A stretch of DNA of 64,000 nt from Fulvivirga ligni (lineage in GTDB: Bacteria; Bacteroidota; Bacteroidia; Cytophagales; Cyclobacteriaceae). The notes under the pieces were generated by a model. That model was not told where the DNA came from and did not search any database. It worked only from the letters and a program-made list of their open reading frames with translations. Position 1 is the first letter of the stretch. Every line of letters starts with the position of its first letter. Below, piece by piece: positions 1-7,831 of this stretch. The stretch spans positions 1,283,001-1,347,000 of the forward strand of contig NZ_CP089979.1 in NCBI RefSeq assembly GCF_021389935.1, given 5' to 3'. The translations under genes and the position numbers were made by a program.

Positions 1-71
1 TAATTATACTGTGCCCATGCCAGGGGCATGCTCATGAGATAAATGAGCACGAATGTGCTTAACGTTTTCAT
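1..71 (-). CDS. N-terminus of a secreted protein, cut by the left window edge
   Basis: Reading leftward from an ATG at 71-69, the frame is open to the edge. Its 23 residues, MKTLSTFVLIYLMSMPLAWA then QYN, form a textbook signal peptide: one Lys, a hydrophobic core, and an Ala-x-Ala cleavage site followed by Gln, as in many exported Bacteroidota proteins. The mature protein lies outside the window, so its function cannot be given. A hairpin-rich region (105-236) lies directly upstream and could be its 5' leader. The start is supported only by the signal-peptide quality and the open frame. Confidence 0.6.
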   Translation of the reverse strand, partial: MKTLSTFVLIYLMSMPLAWAQYN

Positions 72-504
72 AAGGATATGTTTAAGGTGAAAAATGGTTT
101 AGGTTGAGACAATATAATCTCAGGTTCAGAATGGTGAATTCTGAAAATATAAGGTGGCATGCCGGGTAGCTGGTATGCCGGGTTAAGTTTCTAAGATTGT
201 GTAATTACAACACTAGGTCCGCAGCAAATCTCTGCGAGAGTGATGTGAAAATGGCCAATAGACAGTAGTGGTTTTTAGTAGTAGAAGCATGAGGTTTAGG
301 TTATGGTAGTTTTGATTATAACTATACTGAATTTAGTGATTTTTTGTGAGAGATAAAAGCCAAAAGTGTTGCAGAAGGCACTAAACGAGCCAGTTGAGAA
401 AGGTTGATTAAATGTTTTTACTACAATTAATTGATAGTCAGAGAGGTGATGGACCAAATAAAATCTGAACTTCTAATTTTTAAAATCAGATTTGATCTGT
501 CAAA
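72..504. other. 433-base gap without a gene; hairpin-rich
   Basis: No coding frame of useful length is visible on either strand. Four short inverted repeats crowd one side: 105-109 with 118-122, 125-132 with 138-145 (perfect 8 bp), 156-165 with 170-179 (10 bp including two G-U pairs) and 220-224 with 232-236. They lie upstream of the leftward gene that starts at 71, so they may be its structured leader. No known riboswitch consensus was recognised. Near the other end, 461-493 looks like the terminator of the lipoprotein gene. Confidence 0.5.
461..493 (-). terminator. Probable terminator of the lipoprotein gene
   Basis: AAATCTGA (461-468) pairs perfectly with TCAGATTT (486-493). Read on the minus strand, the hairpin is followed by TTTTATTT. 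It begins 12 bases after the stop codon of the lipoprotein gene. The 17-base loop is long, which lowers confidence. Confidence 0.4.
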
Positions 505-1074
505 CTATTCCAAACTCACCTCATAGTCATACCTATCCATCTTTTGTACTCCTGAAAATGAAACGGTAAGCTTTTTCTTGGTCCAGTCGCCTTTGTAGTA
601 TCCTAGAATATCATCATCTCCCAGGTATTTGGAAACATCATTATAGGTTAGGCCATCTTTCATCATTTGTTCATAGTAAACTCTGATTACTGGCTCTATC
701 TGTTCAATGTTTTTATCAGTATCCATCTCTAAAAGGAAAATAACCAGTTGCTCAGGTTTTGAGTCCAGTTTTAAAGGAATATTAACTTCACGATTTGAGG
801 AGGAAAGAATAAGTGTTTTGGCTAGTAAAGGGCTTGATAGAGTTGGCTGTTGAGTATTCTCATATATCAAAAGCATGAGCTCATCATTTTGAGTAGATAG
901 AGTACTCATGTCTTCACTCAGGTTATACGCCTTTACGAAGATATTATATGTATCTGATAATGAGGAGGTAGTTGGTTTTGCGGAATTTGAGCTACTACTA
1001 GTGCTGGTGGGGTGCTGTTTAGATGCACAGCTGACTAGAATTAAGAAAGCAGAGAGGTAAGCAAGGTATTTCAT
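505..1074 (-). CDS. Hypothetical lipoprotein
   Basis: A 189-residue protein with a lipoprotein signal peptide: hydrophobic residues 5-14 and a lipobox LVSC with the lipidated Cys at 16. A Ser/Thr-rich linker follows (about residues 23-40), then a globular part of about 145 residues with alternating beta-strand and helix character. I do not recognise the family. The protein should be anchored in the inner or outer membrane facing the periplasm. It is transcribed in the same direction as fabG, but the hairpin at 1084-1114 separates the two, so it is probably an independent unit. Confidence 0.7.
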   Translation of the reverse strand: MKYLAYLSAFLILVSCASKQHPTSTSSSSNSAKPTTSSLSDTYNIFVKAYNLSEDMSTLSTQNDELMLLIYENTQQPTLSSPLLAKTLILSSSNREVNIPLKLDSKPEQLVIFLLEMDTDKNIEQIEPVIRVYYEQMMKDGLTYNDVSKYLGDDDILGYYKGDWTKKKLTVSFSGVQKMDRYDYEVSLE

Positions 1075-1083
1075 AAACTAAAA

Positions 1084-1114
1084 ATTGGGTGCACCTAAAG
1101 CCGGCACACCCAAT
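1084..1114 (-). terminator. Terminator of fabG
   Basis: ATTGGGTG (1084-1091) pairs perfectly with CACCCAAT (1107-1114). On the minus strand the stem is followed by a T-run (TTTTTAG). It lies 13 bases beyond the fabG stop codon and just before the lipoprotein start. Confidence 0.6.
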
Positions 1115-1127
1115 GATTATATTTTTA

Positions 1128-1874
1128 TTAGGTAAGCATTCCACCGTCTACCTGTAGTACTTGTCCTGAGATGTATGAAGACATATCAGATCCTAAGAAT
1201 ACACAAGCTTCAGCTACATCTTCCGGAGTACCACCTCTTTTCAAAGGGATAGCGTCTCTCCATCCTTGTACCGTTTTTTCGTCAAGCTTATCAGTCATTT
1301 CAGTTTCTATAAATCCTGGAGCAATGGCGTTAGATCTTACACCTCTTGAGCCAAGCTCTAAAGCTACTGATTTAGTGAAACCGATAATACCTGCTTTACT
1401 AGCAGAATAGTTGGTCTGGCCGGCGTTACCCTTAATTCCTACTACAGAAGTCATGTTTATGATAGAACCACTTCTCTGCTTCATCATAGTTTTAGTAGCA
1501 GCTTTCACTGTGTTAAAACAAGACTTCAAGTTTATATTGATTACAGAATCCCAATCAGCTTCATTTATTCTAAGAAGCAAGTTATCTTTAGTAATACCTG
1601 CATTGTTCACAAGGATATCTAAAGATCCAAATTCTGCAACTACGTCGTTGATTAACTGCTCAGCAGCAGCAAAATCAGAAGCATCCGAGCGATAACCTTT
1701 GGCCTTAACACCTTTGTCAGCCAACTCTTTTTCTAAAGCTTCACCTTTTTCTACACTAGAAAGATAAGTGAAAGCAACATTAGCTCCTTGCTCAGCATAT
1801 TTTAGAGCAATGGCTCTTCCTATACCTTTTGAAGCTCCGGTTACCAACGCGGTTTTGCCTTCTAATAATTTCAT
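1128..1874 (-). CDS. fabG: 3-oxoacyl-[ACP] reductase FabG
   Basis: A 248-residue short-chain dehydrogenase of the usual FabG length. It reduces 3-oxoacyl-ACP to 3-hydroxyacyl-ACP with NADPH in the cytoplasmic type II fatty acid cycle. Visible motifs are the cofactor glycine motif TGASKGIG (12-19), NNAG (90-93), and the catalytic Ser143, Tyr156 and Lys160 (YSASK). The C-terminal part carries PGFIETEMT and ends in VDGGM, both typical of FabG and not of general SDRs. No other fatty acid gene adjoins it, so it is a stand-alone gene with its own terminator. A TATTTTTG box on the minus strand at 1920-1913 could be its -7 element. Confidence 0.92.
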   Translation of the reverse strand: MKLLEGKTALVTGASKGIGRAIALKYAEQGANVAFTYLSSVEKGEALEKELADKGVKAKGYRSDASDFAAAEQLINDVVAEFGSLDILVNNAGITKDNLLLRINEADWDSVININLKSCFNTVKAATKTMMKQRSGSIINMTSVVGIKGNAGQTNYSASKAGIIGFTKSVALELGSRGVRSNAIAPGFIETEMTDKLDEKTVQGWRDAIPLKRGGTPEDVAEACVFLGSDMSSYISGQVLQVDGGMLT

Positions 1875-2195
1875 TTGTATACGTTTTATTATTCTATTTT
1901 AAATATCACCAGCAAAAATACAGATATGAATATTATTCCCGAGCTTTTTTGTTCTTCTTTAACAATGTTGGTGCTAATTGTAAGGCGGAAATAGTGATTA
2001 TGACACAGCTAATACCACCCTAAAAGTCTCTCAGATTGCTATTAGGAATAAAAGTATTGGGAAGTACATAATATGTGAAAAGCAGCAATATTCCCGCATA
2101 TCTAACAGTAACTTATCCTTTATTCATTTTTCTAAAATACAAAAAAATCATTTCAGAAAACAATTTGCCGCTCTAACTTGCTATTAACTAACATT
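1875..2195. other. 321-base divergent intergenic region
   Basis: It separates fabG (leftward) from the REC-HPt gene (rightward) and so should hold both promoters. On the minus strand TATTTTTG (1920-1913) resembles the Bacteroidota -7 box, but I see no matching -33 TTG at normal spacing. No coding frame, repeat or convincing RNA structure is visible. Confidence 0.4.
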
Positions 2196-2870
2196 ATGGA
2201 AGCATTGAAAAAAATACTTCTGCTGGAAGATGATGAATTTACAAGAACCATCACTGAAGCGCAGTTAAAAAAATCAGGCTTTGAAGTAGAGAGCTTTGAA
2301 GATCTGGAGTCTGTGCTGGATATGAAAGCAGAAGTTTATGATCTGATTATCTCTGACAGAAATATTCATGGAATAGATGTGGAGGAGGCCATTCTTTCGT
2401 TTAGGCAAAGGGCTGATGTGCCTTTGGTTATCCTGAGCCAAAATGATAAGCAGGGAGATATGGCAGATCTCTATCTAAAAAAGCCACTCAATGCTGATAA
2501 AATAGAGCAACTTTCGAAGTTAATCTCCTCTGATGATGTGAATATTGATCGAGTAAAAGCATTTGCTATGGGCGATAAGCAGCTCATCAGATCTTATATA
2601 GACACCTTTACCAGTACCTTTAAAAGTGAGTTGAGTCTGCTAGAAAAAGAGGTGCTCACGGAAGATGCTATTGTACTCAAAAACAGAGCTCATAAAATGC
2701 TCTCATCGGTAGCTTATTATGGCAATAAGGAAATAAACAGCATCCTGGAAAAGCTGGAAACTGAAGCTTCACAGATGAGCTCTAAAGAAAGAGAACTGGC
2801 AGTAATACAGGTGAAAAATGCCTCTGTGAAACTTATAGAATCTTTGGAAAAGAAAGTATTAACTCTCTAA
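2196..2870 (+). CDS. Response-regulator receiver fused to a histidine phosphotransfer (HPt) domain
   Basis: 224 residues from the ATG at 2196. An in-frame TTG six codons upstream is less likely because the receiver fold begins directly after this ATG. Receiver: acidic pocket Glu11/Asp12/Asp13, phospho-acceptor Asp54 (IISDRN), Ser81 and Lys95/96 (LKKP). HPt helices: about 115-220, with the phospho-His at 166 in RAHKMLSS. There is no DNA-binding or enzymatic output, so it should act as an intermediate in a cytoplasmic phosphorelay, taking phosphate on Asp54 or His166 and passing it on. No histidine kinase lies in the window. It converges on, and overlaps by 12 bases, an NtrC-type regulator that is an obvious candidate partner (inference). 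Confidence 0.8.
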   Translation: MEALKKILLLEDDEFTRTITEAQLKKSGFEVESFEDLESVLDMKAEVYDLIISDRNIHGIDVEEAILSFRQRADVPLVILSQNDKQGDMADLYLKKPLNADKIEQLSKLISSDDVNIDRVKAFAMGDKQLIRSYIDTFTSTFKSELSLLEKEVLTEDAIVLKNRAHKMLSSVAYYGNKEINSILEKLETEASQMSSKERELAVIQVKNASVKLIESLEKKVLTL

Positions 2871-4208
2871 AGAGTATTTTCTTATCTTGTTGTAAAGGGT
2901 AGACCTATCAATGTTTAATATTCTGGCTGCCTTCGATTTATTGTATTTTACTTCTTCTAAAGTTCTGGCTATCAGCTGTTTTTCGTTTTCAGAAGCTATG
3001 CTTTTCAAATCTTTAGGCGAATCGTCTGACATCACCTGCTGTACGGGTTCTTCAAACATAACATCAGGCAGGTTTTCAGTGGTGAGCTGATCTTCAGTTT
3101 CCAAAAGCACAGACCTACGGATTACGTTTTTTAGCTCACGAAGATTTCCCGGCCAGCCATAATGGATAAACCTTTCTTCTGCCAGCTTGCTAAAACCTTC
3201 AACATTTCTCTCCAATTCTTCATTGGCTCTATTCAGAAAGTAGTTGGCGTATATCATGATGTCATCTTTCCTTTCCCTTAATGGAGGCAGGTTAATCATG
3301 AATTCATTGATTCGGTGGTATAAATCTTCTCTAAATTTATTCTCTCCAGCAGCTGTTTTAAGGTCTTCGTTAGTAGCCGTAATGAGCCTTACATCCACAT
3401 CTACATCTGTATTGCCACCCAGTTTTCTTACTTTTCGTTCTTGCAGCACACGAAGAAGTTTTACTTGTACCTCATATGACAAATTGCCAATTTCATCTAG
3501 AAACAAGGTGCCTCCGTTGGCTAGCTTAAATTGCCCGTCTTTATCATTTACTGCTCCTGTAAAAGCTCCTTTTACATGACCAAATAGTTCACTGGCCGCC
3601 AGGTTTTCAGATAAGGCACCACAATCTATAGAAACAAAAGGTTTACCCTTTCTTTTGCTCTGCTGGTGGATTCTCTTGGCTATGTATTCTTTACCGGTAC
3701 CGCTTTCTCCTAAAATTAAAACAGACATATCAGTGGCGGCTACCAAGTCAAGGTGGTTGAGTACTTGCTTAAAAGGCTCACTTTGACCTTCTACAAACTC
3801 AAATGATGACCTTTTAGCTTTTTTCTGAGGCGCTTGTACACGCTCCTCTTTGCTAGAAATGGCTTTTTTTATTACTGAAAGGAGCTCATCAGGGTTGATG
3901 GGCTTAGCTATATATTCAAAGGCACCTAATTTTATCGCCTGCACTGCCGTTTTTATGTGGGCATAGCTGGTCATAATAATTACATTGCACCTGTAATTCT
4001 TTTTCTTAATATCACCCAGTAGCTCAATGCCGTCATAATCAGGCATTTTAAGGTCAGAAATTACAATATCATAATCACTTTGGTTTAGTAATCTAAGCGC
4101 ACTTAGTGCATCTGTGGCGTGCTGGCAATCAAAGCTATTTTTCTCCAGAAATCCCTTAAGCATAGTGGCAAAAGAGATATCATCCTCTACTATTAGTATC
4201 TTGGTCAT
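2859..4208 (-). CDS. Sigma-54-dependent response regulator (NtrC/AtoC type)
   Basis: 449 residues with the full NtrC architecture. Receiver 1-118: phospho-acceptor Asp52 (ISDLKMPD) and Lys102. AAA+ ATPase about 138-370: Walker A GESGTGKE (167-174), sigma-54 contact loop GAFTGA (214-219), Walker B TLFLDE (234-239). Fis-type helix-turn-helix about 405-445: NKSKAARILNIDRSTLYNKI. When phosphorylated it would bind upstream sites and drive ATP-dependent open-complex formation by sigma-54 polymerase. No kinase adjoins it. Its 3' end overlaps the REC-HPt gene tail-to-tail. Target genes cannot be deduced here. Confidence 0.92.
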   Translation of the reverse strand: MTKILIVEDDISFATMLKGFLEKNSFDCQHATDALSALRLLNQSDYDIVISDLKMPDYDGIELLGDIKKKNYRCNVIIMTSYAHIKTAVQAIKLGAFEYIAKPINPDELLSVIKKAISSKEERVQAPQKKAKRSSFEFVEGQSEPFKQVLNHLDLVAATDMSVLILGESGTGKEYIAKRIHQQSKRKGKPFVSIDCGALSENLAASELFGHVKGAFTGAVNDKDGQFKLANGGTLFLDEIGNLSYEVQVKLLRVLQERKVRKLGGNTDVDVDVRLITATNEDLKTAAGENKFREDLYHRINEFMINLPPLRERKDDIMIYANYFLNRANEELERNVEGFSKLAEERFIHYGWPGNLRELKNVIRRSVLLETEDQLTTENLPDVMFEEPVQQVMSDDSPKDLKSIASENEKQLIARTLEEVKYNKSKAARILNIDRSTLYNKIRKYSLES

Positions 4209-4278
4209 TGGGTTTTAGCAATTGCGATATCTTGTTAACGCAAATTTGGTACAATAGTCCCACTAAAATTTAAAAAAA

Positions 4279-4308
4279 TAAAGGCCCACCGGTTAAAGTG
4301 AGCCTTTA
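4279..4308 (-). terminator. Terminator of the small periplasmic protein gene
   Basis: TAAAGGC (4279-4285) pairs with GCCTTTA (4302-4308), and the stem continues with CAC/GTG after one mismatch. On the minus strand it is followed by TATTTTTTTAA, a good T-run. It lies 36 bases after the stop codon of the gene at 4345-4713. Confidence 0.65.
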
Positions 4309-4344
4309 GTAGTTAAAAGTTGAGCTTAAAGCTACAAGCGTTGT

Positions 4345-4713
4345 TTAGTCTTCCACTACTTTACCATCTTTATCATATACTTCTATTTCTTTCTCTTGCT
4401 CAGCGTTTTGGAAGTGAATTTCATATTCAACTGAATTATCAGTAGTGGTCATTTCACCCTCACCTTCATAGGTAATTTTATAAGCCTTAGCGATACTCCA
4501 TTTAGAGAAATCACCCTTTACAATGGCTTGTTTCACTGTGGCAGGAAGTTCAGAAGCACTGATCTCTGTCTTTTTAGGGTCTACTTTTACTACAAGGGCA
4601 TCAGTAGTAGTTGTATTTGGTTCTATTGTATTTGCGTTGGTCGCAACAGTTGCTGAAAATAATAATGCTGCTGCTCCTATAATTATTCTATTGAATTTCA
4701 TGGTTGGTTTCAT
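4345..4713 (-). CDS. Small exported protein, PepSY-like
   Basis: 122 residues with an N-terminal signal peptide (hydrophobic about 10-24, cleavage near Ala-Asn-Ala). The second Met, four codons in (ATG ending at 4701), is an equally good start. The mature 90 residues carry a 'PATVKQAI...W.I.KAYKI' segment followed by 'YEIHF.....E.EVYDKDGKVV'. This resembles the beta-strand pattern of PepSY-like periplasmic proteins of Bacteroidota. That assignment is from memory of the pattern and is tentative. The gene is divergent from lpd across 285 bases containing two perfect palindromes. Confidence 0.6.
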   Translation of the reverse strand: MKPTMKFNRIIIGAAALLFSATVATNANTIEPNTTTTDALVVKVDPKKTEISASELPATVKQAIVKGDFSKWSIAKAYKITYEGEGEMTTTDNSVEYEIHFQNAEQEKEIEVYDKDGKVVED

Positions 4714-4779
4714 TTAAATTTTTAATAACTCATTTACTCTTTCAATATGAGATAATGATGCCATGAAACGGATTAAAGT

Positions 4780-4795
4780 ATAATCAATTGATTAT
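4780..4795. repeat. Perfect 16-bp palindrome in a divergent promoter region
   Basis: ATAATCAATTGATTAT is its own reverse complement. It lies between the PepSY-like gene and lpd and has the size and symmetry of a dimeric-regulator operator. In such AT-rich sequence, chance is a real alternative. Confidence 0.4.
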
Positions 4796-4839
4796 CAGTG
4801 CATTTAAAGAATTTCAATTTATTTAGGAAGCTCATTTTT

Positions 4840-4856
4840 TGTTGGATAATCCAACA
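4840..4856. repeat. 17-base inverted repeat in the same divergent region
   Basis: TGTTGGAT and ATCCAACA flank one central base. It is richer in G/C than its surroundings, so less likely to be chance than the 4780 palindrome. It could be an operator for lpd or for the small exported protein. Confidence 0.4.
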
Positions 4857-4947
4857 GTCTGTTGTGTAATTGCTAAATGATCAACACATTTTTGGCTGGG
4901 CATGAAACCACATCATTTAGTTAATTTTTTTCTAACCGCTTTTCGAT

Positions 4948-4955
4948 TAAATTTG
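4948..4955 (+). promoter_or_regulatory. Candidate -7 box for lpd
   Basis: TAAATTTG matches the Bacteroidota primary-sigma -7 consensus TAnnTTTG, 43 bases before the lpd ATG. The -33 region is only a T-run, with no clear TTG, so support is partial. Confidence 0.45.
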
Positions 4956-4998
4956 CAGTCCCGCAAACGGAATAAGAAATAGATAAAAAATACAGCTT

Positions 4999-6393
4999 AT
5001 GTCAAAAAAATATGATCTTTTGGTTTTAGGTAGTGGCCCTGGAGGTTACGTAGCAGCTATTAGAGCGTCTCAGCTGGGGCTTAAAGTAGGTGTAATTGAA
5101 AAAGAAGCTCTTGGTGGTATTTGCCTTAACTGGGGATGTATCCCTACAAAAGCTCTTTTAAAAAGTGCCAATGTTTTTGAATATATATCGCATTCTGAAG
5201 ATTACGGTATTACTGTAAAAGATGCTAAGGCTGATCTTTCTGCTATGGTGAAAAGAAGCCGTGGTGTAGCTGATGGTATGAGTAAGGGTATTCAATTTTT
5301 ATTTAAAAAGAATAAGATTGATGCTATTATGGGATTTGGTAAGCTGGTAGCTGGTAAGAAGGTAGAAGTGAAAGGTGAAGACGGTAAAGTTGAAACTTAC
5401 AGCGCAGACCATATTATAGTAGCTACAGGAGGTAGATCACGAGAGCTACCTGCAATGCCTATTGATAACGAAAAAATTATTGGTTATAGAAAAGCTTTAG
5501 TACTAGACAAACTGCCTAAGAAAATGGTAGTAGTAGGTTCTGGTGCTATCGGTGTAGAGTTTGCTTATTTCTATAATACTATTGGTGTAGAAGTAACTAT
5601 TGTTGAGTACTTGCCAAACATAGTGCCTTTAGAAGATGAAGAGGTTTCTAAAACATTAGCTAGAAGCTTCAAGAAATCGGGCATTAAAATTATGACTGAG
5701 TCTGAAGTGACTAATGTAGACACTAAAGGAAAAGGTTGTAAAGTGATTGTTAAAACCAAGAAGGGTGAAGAGATTATTGATTGTGATGTAGTACTTTCTG
5801 CAGTAGGTATCTCTACTAACCTTGACGGAATTGGTTTAGAAGATGTAGGTGTAGCTACAGATAGAGGTAAGATCATTGTAGATGATTATTACAAAACAAA
5901 CATACCTGGCGTTTATGCTATTGGTGATATCGTTCACGGACCAGCACTTGCTCACGTAGCATCTGCAGAAGGTATTATCTGTGTAGAGAAAATAGCAGGT
6001 CAGTCTCCTGAGCCATTAGATTATGGAAACATCCCAGGATGTACTTACTGTAGCCCAGAAGTAGCTTCTGTAGGATATACTGAAGCTTCTGCTAAAGAGG
6101 CCGGTTACGAAGTGAAAGTAGGTAAATTCCCATTCTCAGCTTCTGGTAAAGCTAGTGCTGCCGGTGCTAAAGATGGTTTCGTAAAAGTAATTTTCGATGC
6201 TAAGTATGGCGAATTCCTTGGTGCTCACATGATTGGTAGTAACGTTACAGAGATGATTGCCGAAGTAGTAGCAGCTCGTAAGCTAGAAACTACAGGCCAT
6301 GAAATCATTAAAACTGTACACCCTCACCCAACTATGTCAGAGGCTGTTATGGAAGCTGCGGCAGCTGCTTATGATGAAGTGATCCACATATAA
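4999..6393 (+). CDS. lpdA: Dihydrolipoyl dehydrogenase (E3)
   Basis: 464 residues, the usual length. It reoxidises dihydrolipoamide on 2-oxo-acid dehydrogenase or glycine-cleavage complexes with FAD and NAD+, in the cytoplasm. FAD motif GSGPGG (11-16), redox disulfide Cys42/Cys47 in GGICLNWGCIPTKALL, NAD motif VVGSGAIGVEF about 176-186, second FAD motif YAIGDI, and the dimer-interface catalytic pair His443/Glu448 (HPTMSE) are all present. No E1 or E2 gene lies next to it, so it is a free-standing lpd that may serve several complexes. A strong terminator follows at 6419-6451. Confidence 0.95.
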   Translation: MSKKYDLLVLGSGPGGYVAAIRASQLGLKVGVIEKEALGGICLNWGCIPTKALLKSANVFEYISHSEDYGITVKDAKADLSAMVKRSRGVADGMSKGIQFLFKKNKIDAIMGFGKLVAGKKVEVKGEDGKVETYSADHIIVATGGRSRELPAMPIDNEKIIGYRKALVLDKLPKKMVVVGSGAIGVEFAYFYNTIGVEVTIVEYLPNIVPLEDEEVSKTLARSFKKSGIKIMTESEVTNVDTKGKGCKVIVKTKKGEEIIDCDVVLSAVGISTNLDGIGLEDVGVATDRGKIIVDDYYKTNIPGVYAIGDIVHGPALAHVASAEGIICVEKIAGQSPEPLDYGNIPGCTYCSPEVASVGYTEASAKEAGYEVKVGKFPFSASGKASAAGAKDGFVKVIFDAKYGEFLGAHMIGSNVTEMIAEVVAARKLETTGHEIIKTVHPHPTMSEAVMEAAAAAYDEVIHI

Positions 6394-6418
6394 TTCAATT
6401 ATATATAGCATATTATAA

Positions 6419-6451
6419 ACAAAAGCATCAATTTAGTGTTGATGCTTTTGT
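6419..6451 (+). terminator. Terminator of lpd
   Basis: A perfect 13-bp stem: 6419-6431 pairs with 6439-6451 around a 7-base loop, followed by TATTTT. It lies 26 bases after the lpd stop and only 13 bases before the sigma-factor ATG, which separates the two transcription units. Confidence 0.75.
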
Positions 6452-6464
6452 ATTTTAAACGCAA

Positions 6465-7022
6465 ATGTCTCCCACCCTACAAGGCCATATAGACCAGTCT
6501 GAGCTAGCCATGCTTCTGAAAAGAAAGGATGAAACGGCTATGGAATATTTGTACAATAATTATTCCCAGGCACTTTATGGTATCATCTTAAGGATCGTAA
6601 CTGACGAGAAAGTAGCTGAAGAAGTAACTCAAGATGCCTTTATAAAGATATGGGATAAGATAGATGCGTATGATGCTACAAAAGGTCGATTGTTCACCTG
6701 GATGCTTAATCTGAGCAGAAATTTGGCAATCGATAAACTCCGCTCCAAAGAAATAAAGAGAGTACAAAAAACTGATGAGTTATCTAATAGCGTATATGAT
6801 GTTGAGAGACAAAATCTCATCCATCAGGATATTGATGGCATAGGCGTTAAAAAGTTTTTAGATAAACTGAGAGATGAAGAAAGACTCATTGTAGAGCTTA
6901 TTTATTTCAAGGGCTATACACAATCGGAGGTGTCCAAGGAAAAGGATATCCCATTAGGTACAGTAAAAACACGCCTCAGAATGGCTTTAATTAATTTAAG
7001 AAAGGAGTTAGGTGTAGGGTGA
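6465..7022 (+). CDS. ECF-type RNA polymerase sigma factor
   Basis: 185 residues with the two ECF regions and nothing else. Region 2 (about 28-95) includes the -10 recognition helix around EVTQDAFIKIWDKI and LFTWMLNLSRNLAID. Region 4 (about 130-182) has the -35 helix-turn-helix GYTQSEVSKEKDIPLGTVKT. It would direct polymerase to a stress or envelope regulon. It overlaps the next gene by four bases (GTGA), and that gene encodes a membrane anti-sigma factor. The pair is a classic sigma/anti-sigma operon and is likely autoregulated. The regulon is unknown. Confidence 0.92.
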   Translation: MSPTLQGHIDQSELAMLLKRKDETAMEYLYNNYSQALYGIILRIVTDEKVAEEVTQDAFIKIWDKIDAYDATKGRLFTWMLNLSRNLAIDKLRSKEIKRVQKTDELSNSVYDVERQNLIHQDIDGIGVKKFLDKLRDEERLIVELIYFKGYTQSEVSKEKDIPLGTVKTRLRMALINLRKELGVG

Positions 7023-7831
7023 ATATTCAGGAGTACATATCGTCAGGTATCTTAGAGGCTTACGTATTAGGTGAGCTTTCGCAAACAGAACAGCAAGAAG
7101 TTCTTAATCAGGCTCAGCAATACCCTGAAATAAGGGAGGAGATTGAGAAAATAGAGCTTTCGCTGGAAGCGTTGGCATTTGAAACAGCAGTACAACCGTC
7201 TGCTGATTTGAAAGGTGCCATCATGTCTAAAATTTCAAGTAATAAGGAAGAAGTTGTAGAAGAAAGTAAAGTAGTGCCTCTACAAACCAGCTCATATTCA
7301 TCAGGCTGGAAGTGGGCAGCGGCCGCATCTGTAACCATTGCAGTTACCACATCTATTCTTGCTTATTCTTACTATAATAAATGGCAAGCTACTGAATATG
7401 AGCTGGATACATTAGTGGCTCAGAATGAGAGAGTAGCACAAGATTACAATCAGGTCAATCAAAAGCTTGAACAAATAGAGAGTGATCTCTCTATCATAAA
7501 CAGTAGTGCGTACAGTAGAGTAGCAATGAAAGGGACAGATAATTCTCCTGAATCTTTAGCTTACATCTATTGGAACGAGTCTACTGAAAATGTGTACCTC
7601 AGCATTAGCAACCTGAAAGAGCTAAGCAAGGAGAATCAATATCAGCTTTGGGCCATTATTGATGGTGCACCGGTAGACGCCGGCGTATTTAGTCCGGGTT
7701 CATCTCAGCTTCTCAAAATGAAAAACATTGCCGGAGCATCAGCATTTGCTGTTACCATAGAGCCTAAAGGTGGTAGTGAATCACCTTCATTAGAAACTAT
7801 GCAGGTATTGGGTGCTGTATCTAAAGGCTAA
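7019..7831 (+). CDS. Membrane-anchored anti-sigma factor, RskA type
   Basis: 270 residues beginning at a GTG that overlaps the sigma-factor stop (GTGA), which implies translational coupling. The cytosolic N-terminus (1-95) contains a zinc-finger-like anti-sigma helix region but no visible HxxxCxxC motif. One membrane helix lies at about 98-117, a coiled coil at about 125-160, and a periplasmic RskA-like C-terminal domain at about 165-268 (YQLWAIIDGAPVDAGVF is typical of that domain). It should bind and inhibit the sigma factor until an envelope signal triggers release. The 3' end overlaps the PiT gene by the four bases CTAA. Confidence 0.88.
   Translation: MNIQEYISSGILEAYVLGELSQTEQQEVLNQAQQYPEIREEIEKIELSLEALAFETAVQPSADLKGAIMSKISSNKEEVVEESKVVPLQTSSYSSGWKWAAAASVTIAVTTSILAYSYYNKWQATEYELDTLVAQNERVAQDYNQVNQKLEQIESDLSIINSSAYSRVAMKGTDNSPESLAYIYWNESTENVYLSISNLKELSKENQYQLWAIIDGAPVDAGVFSPGSSQLLKMKNIAGASAFAVTIEPKGGSESPSLETMQVLGAVSKG

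Noticed and set aside
7114-7350. Leftward frame opposite the anti-sigma factor gene, and the many similar frames opposite or inside other genes
   Set aside because: They lie wholly inside genes with clear domains, have low-complexity composition and show no motif or start signal of their own.
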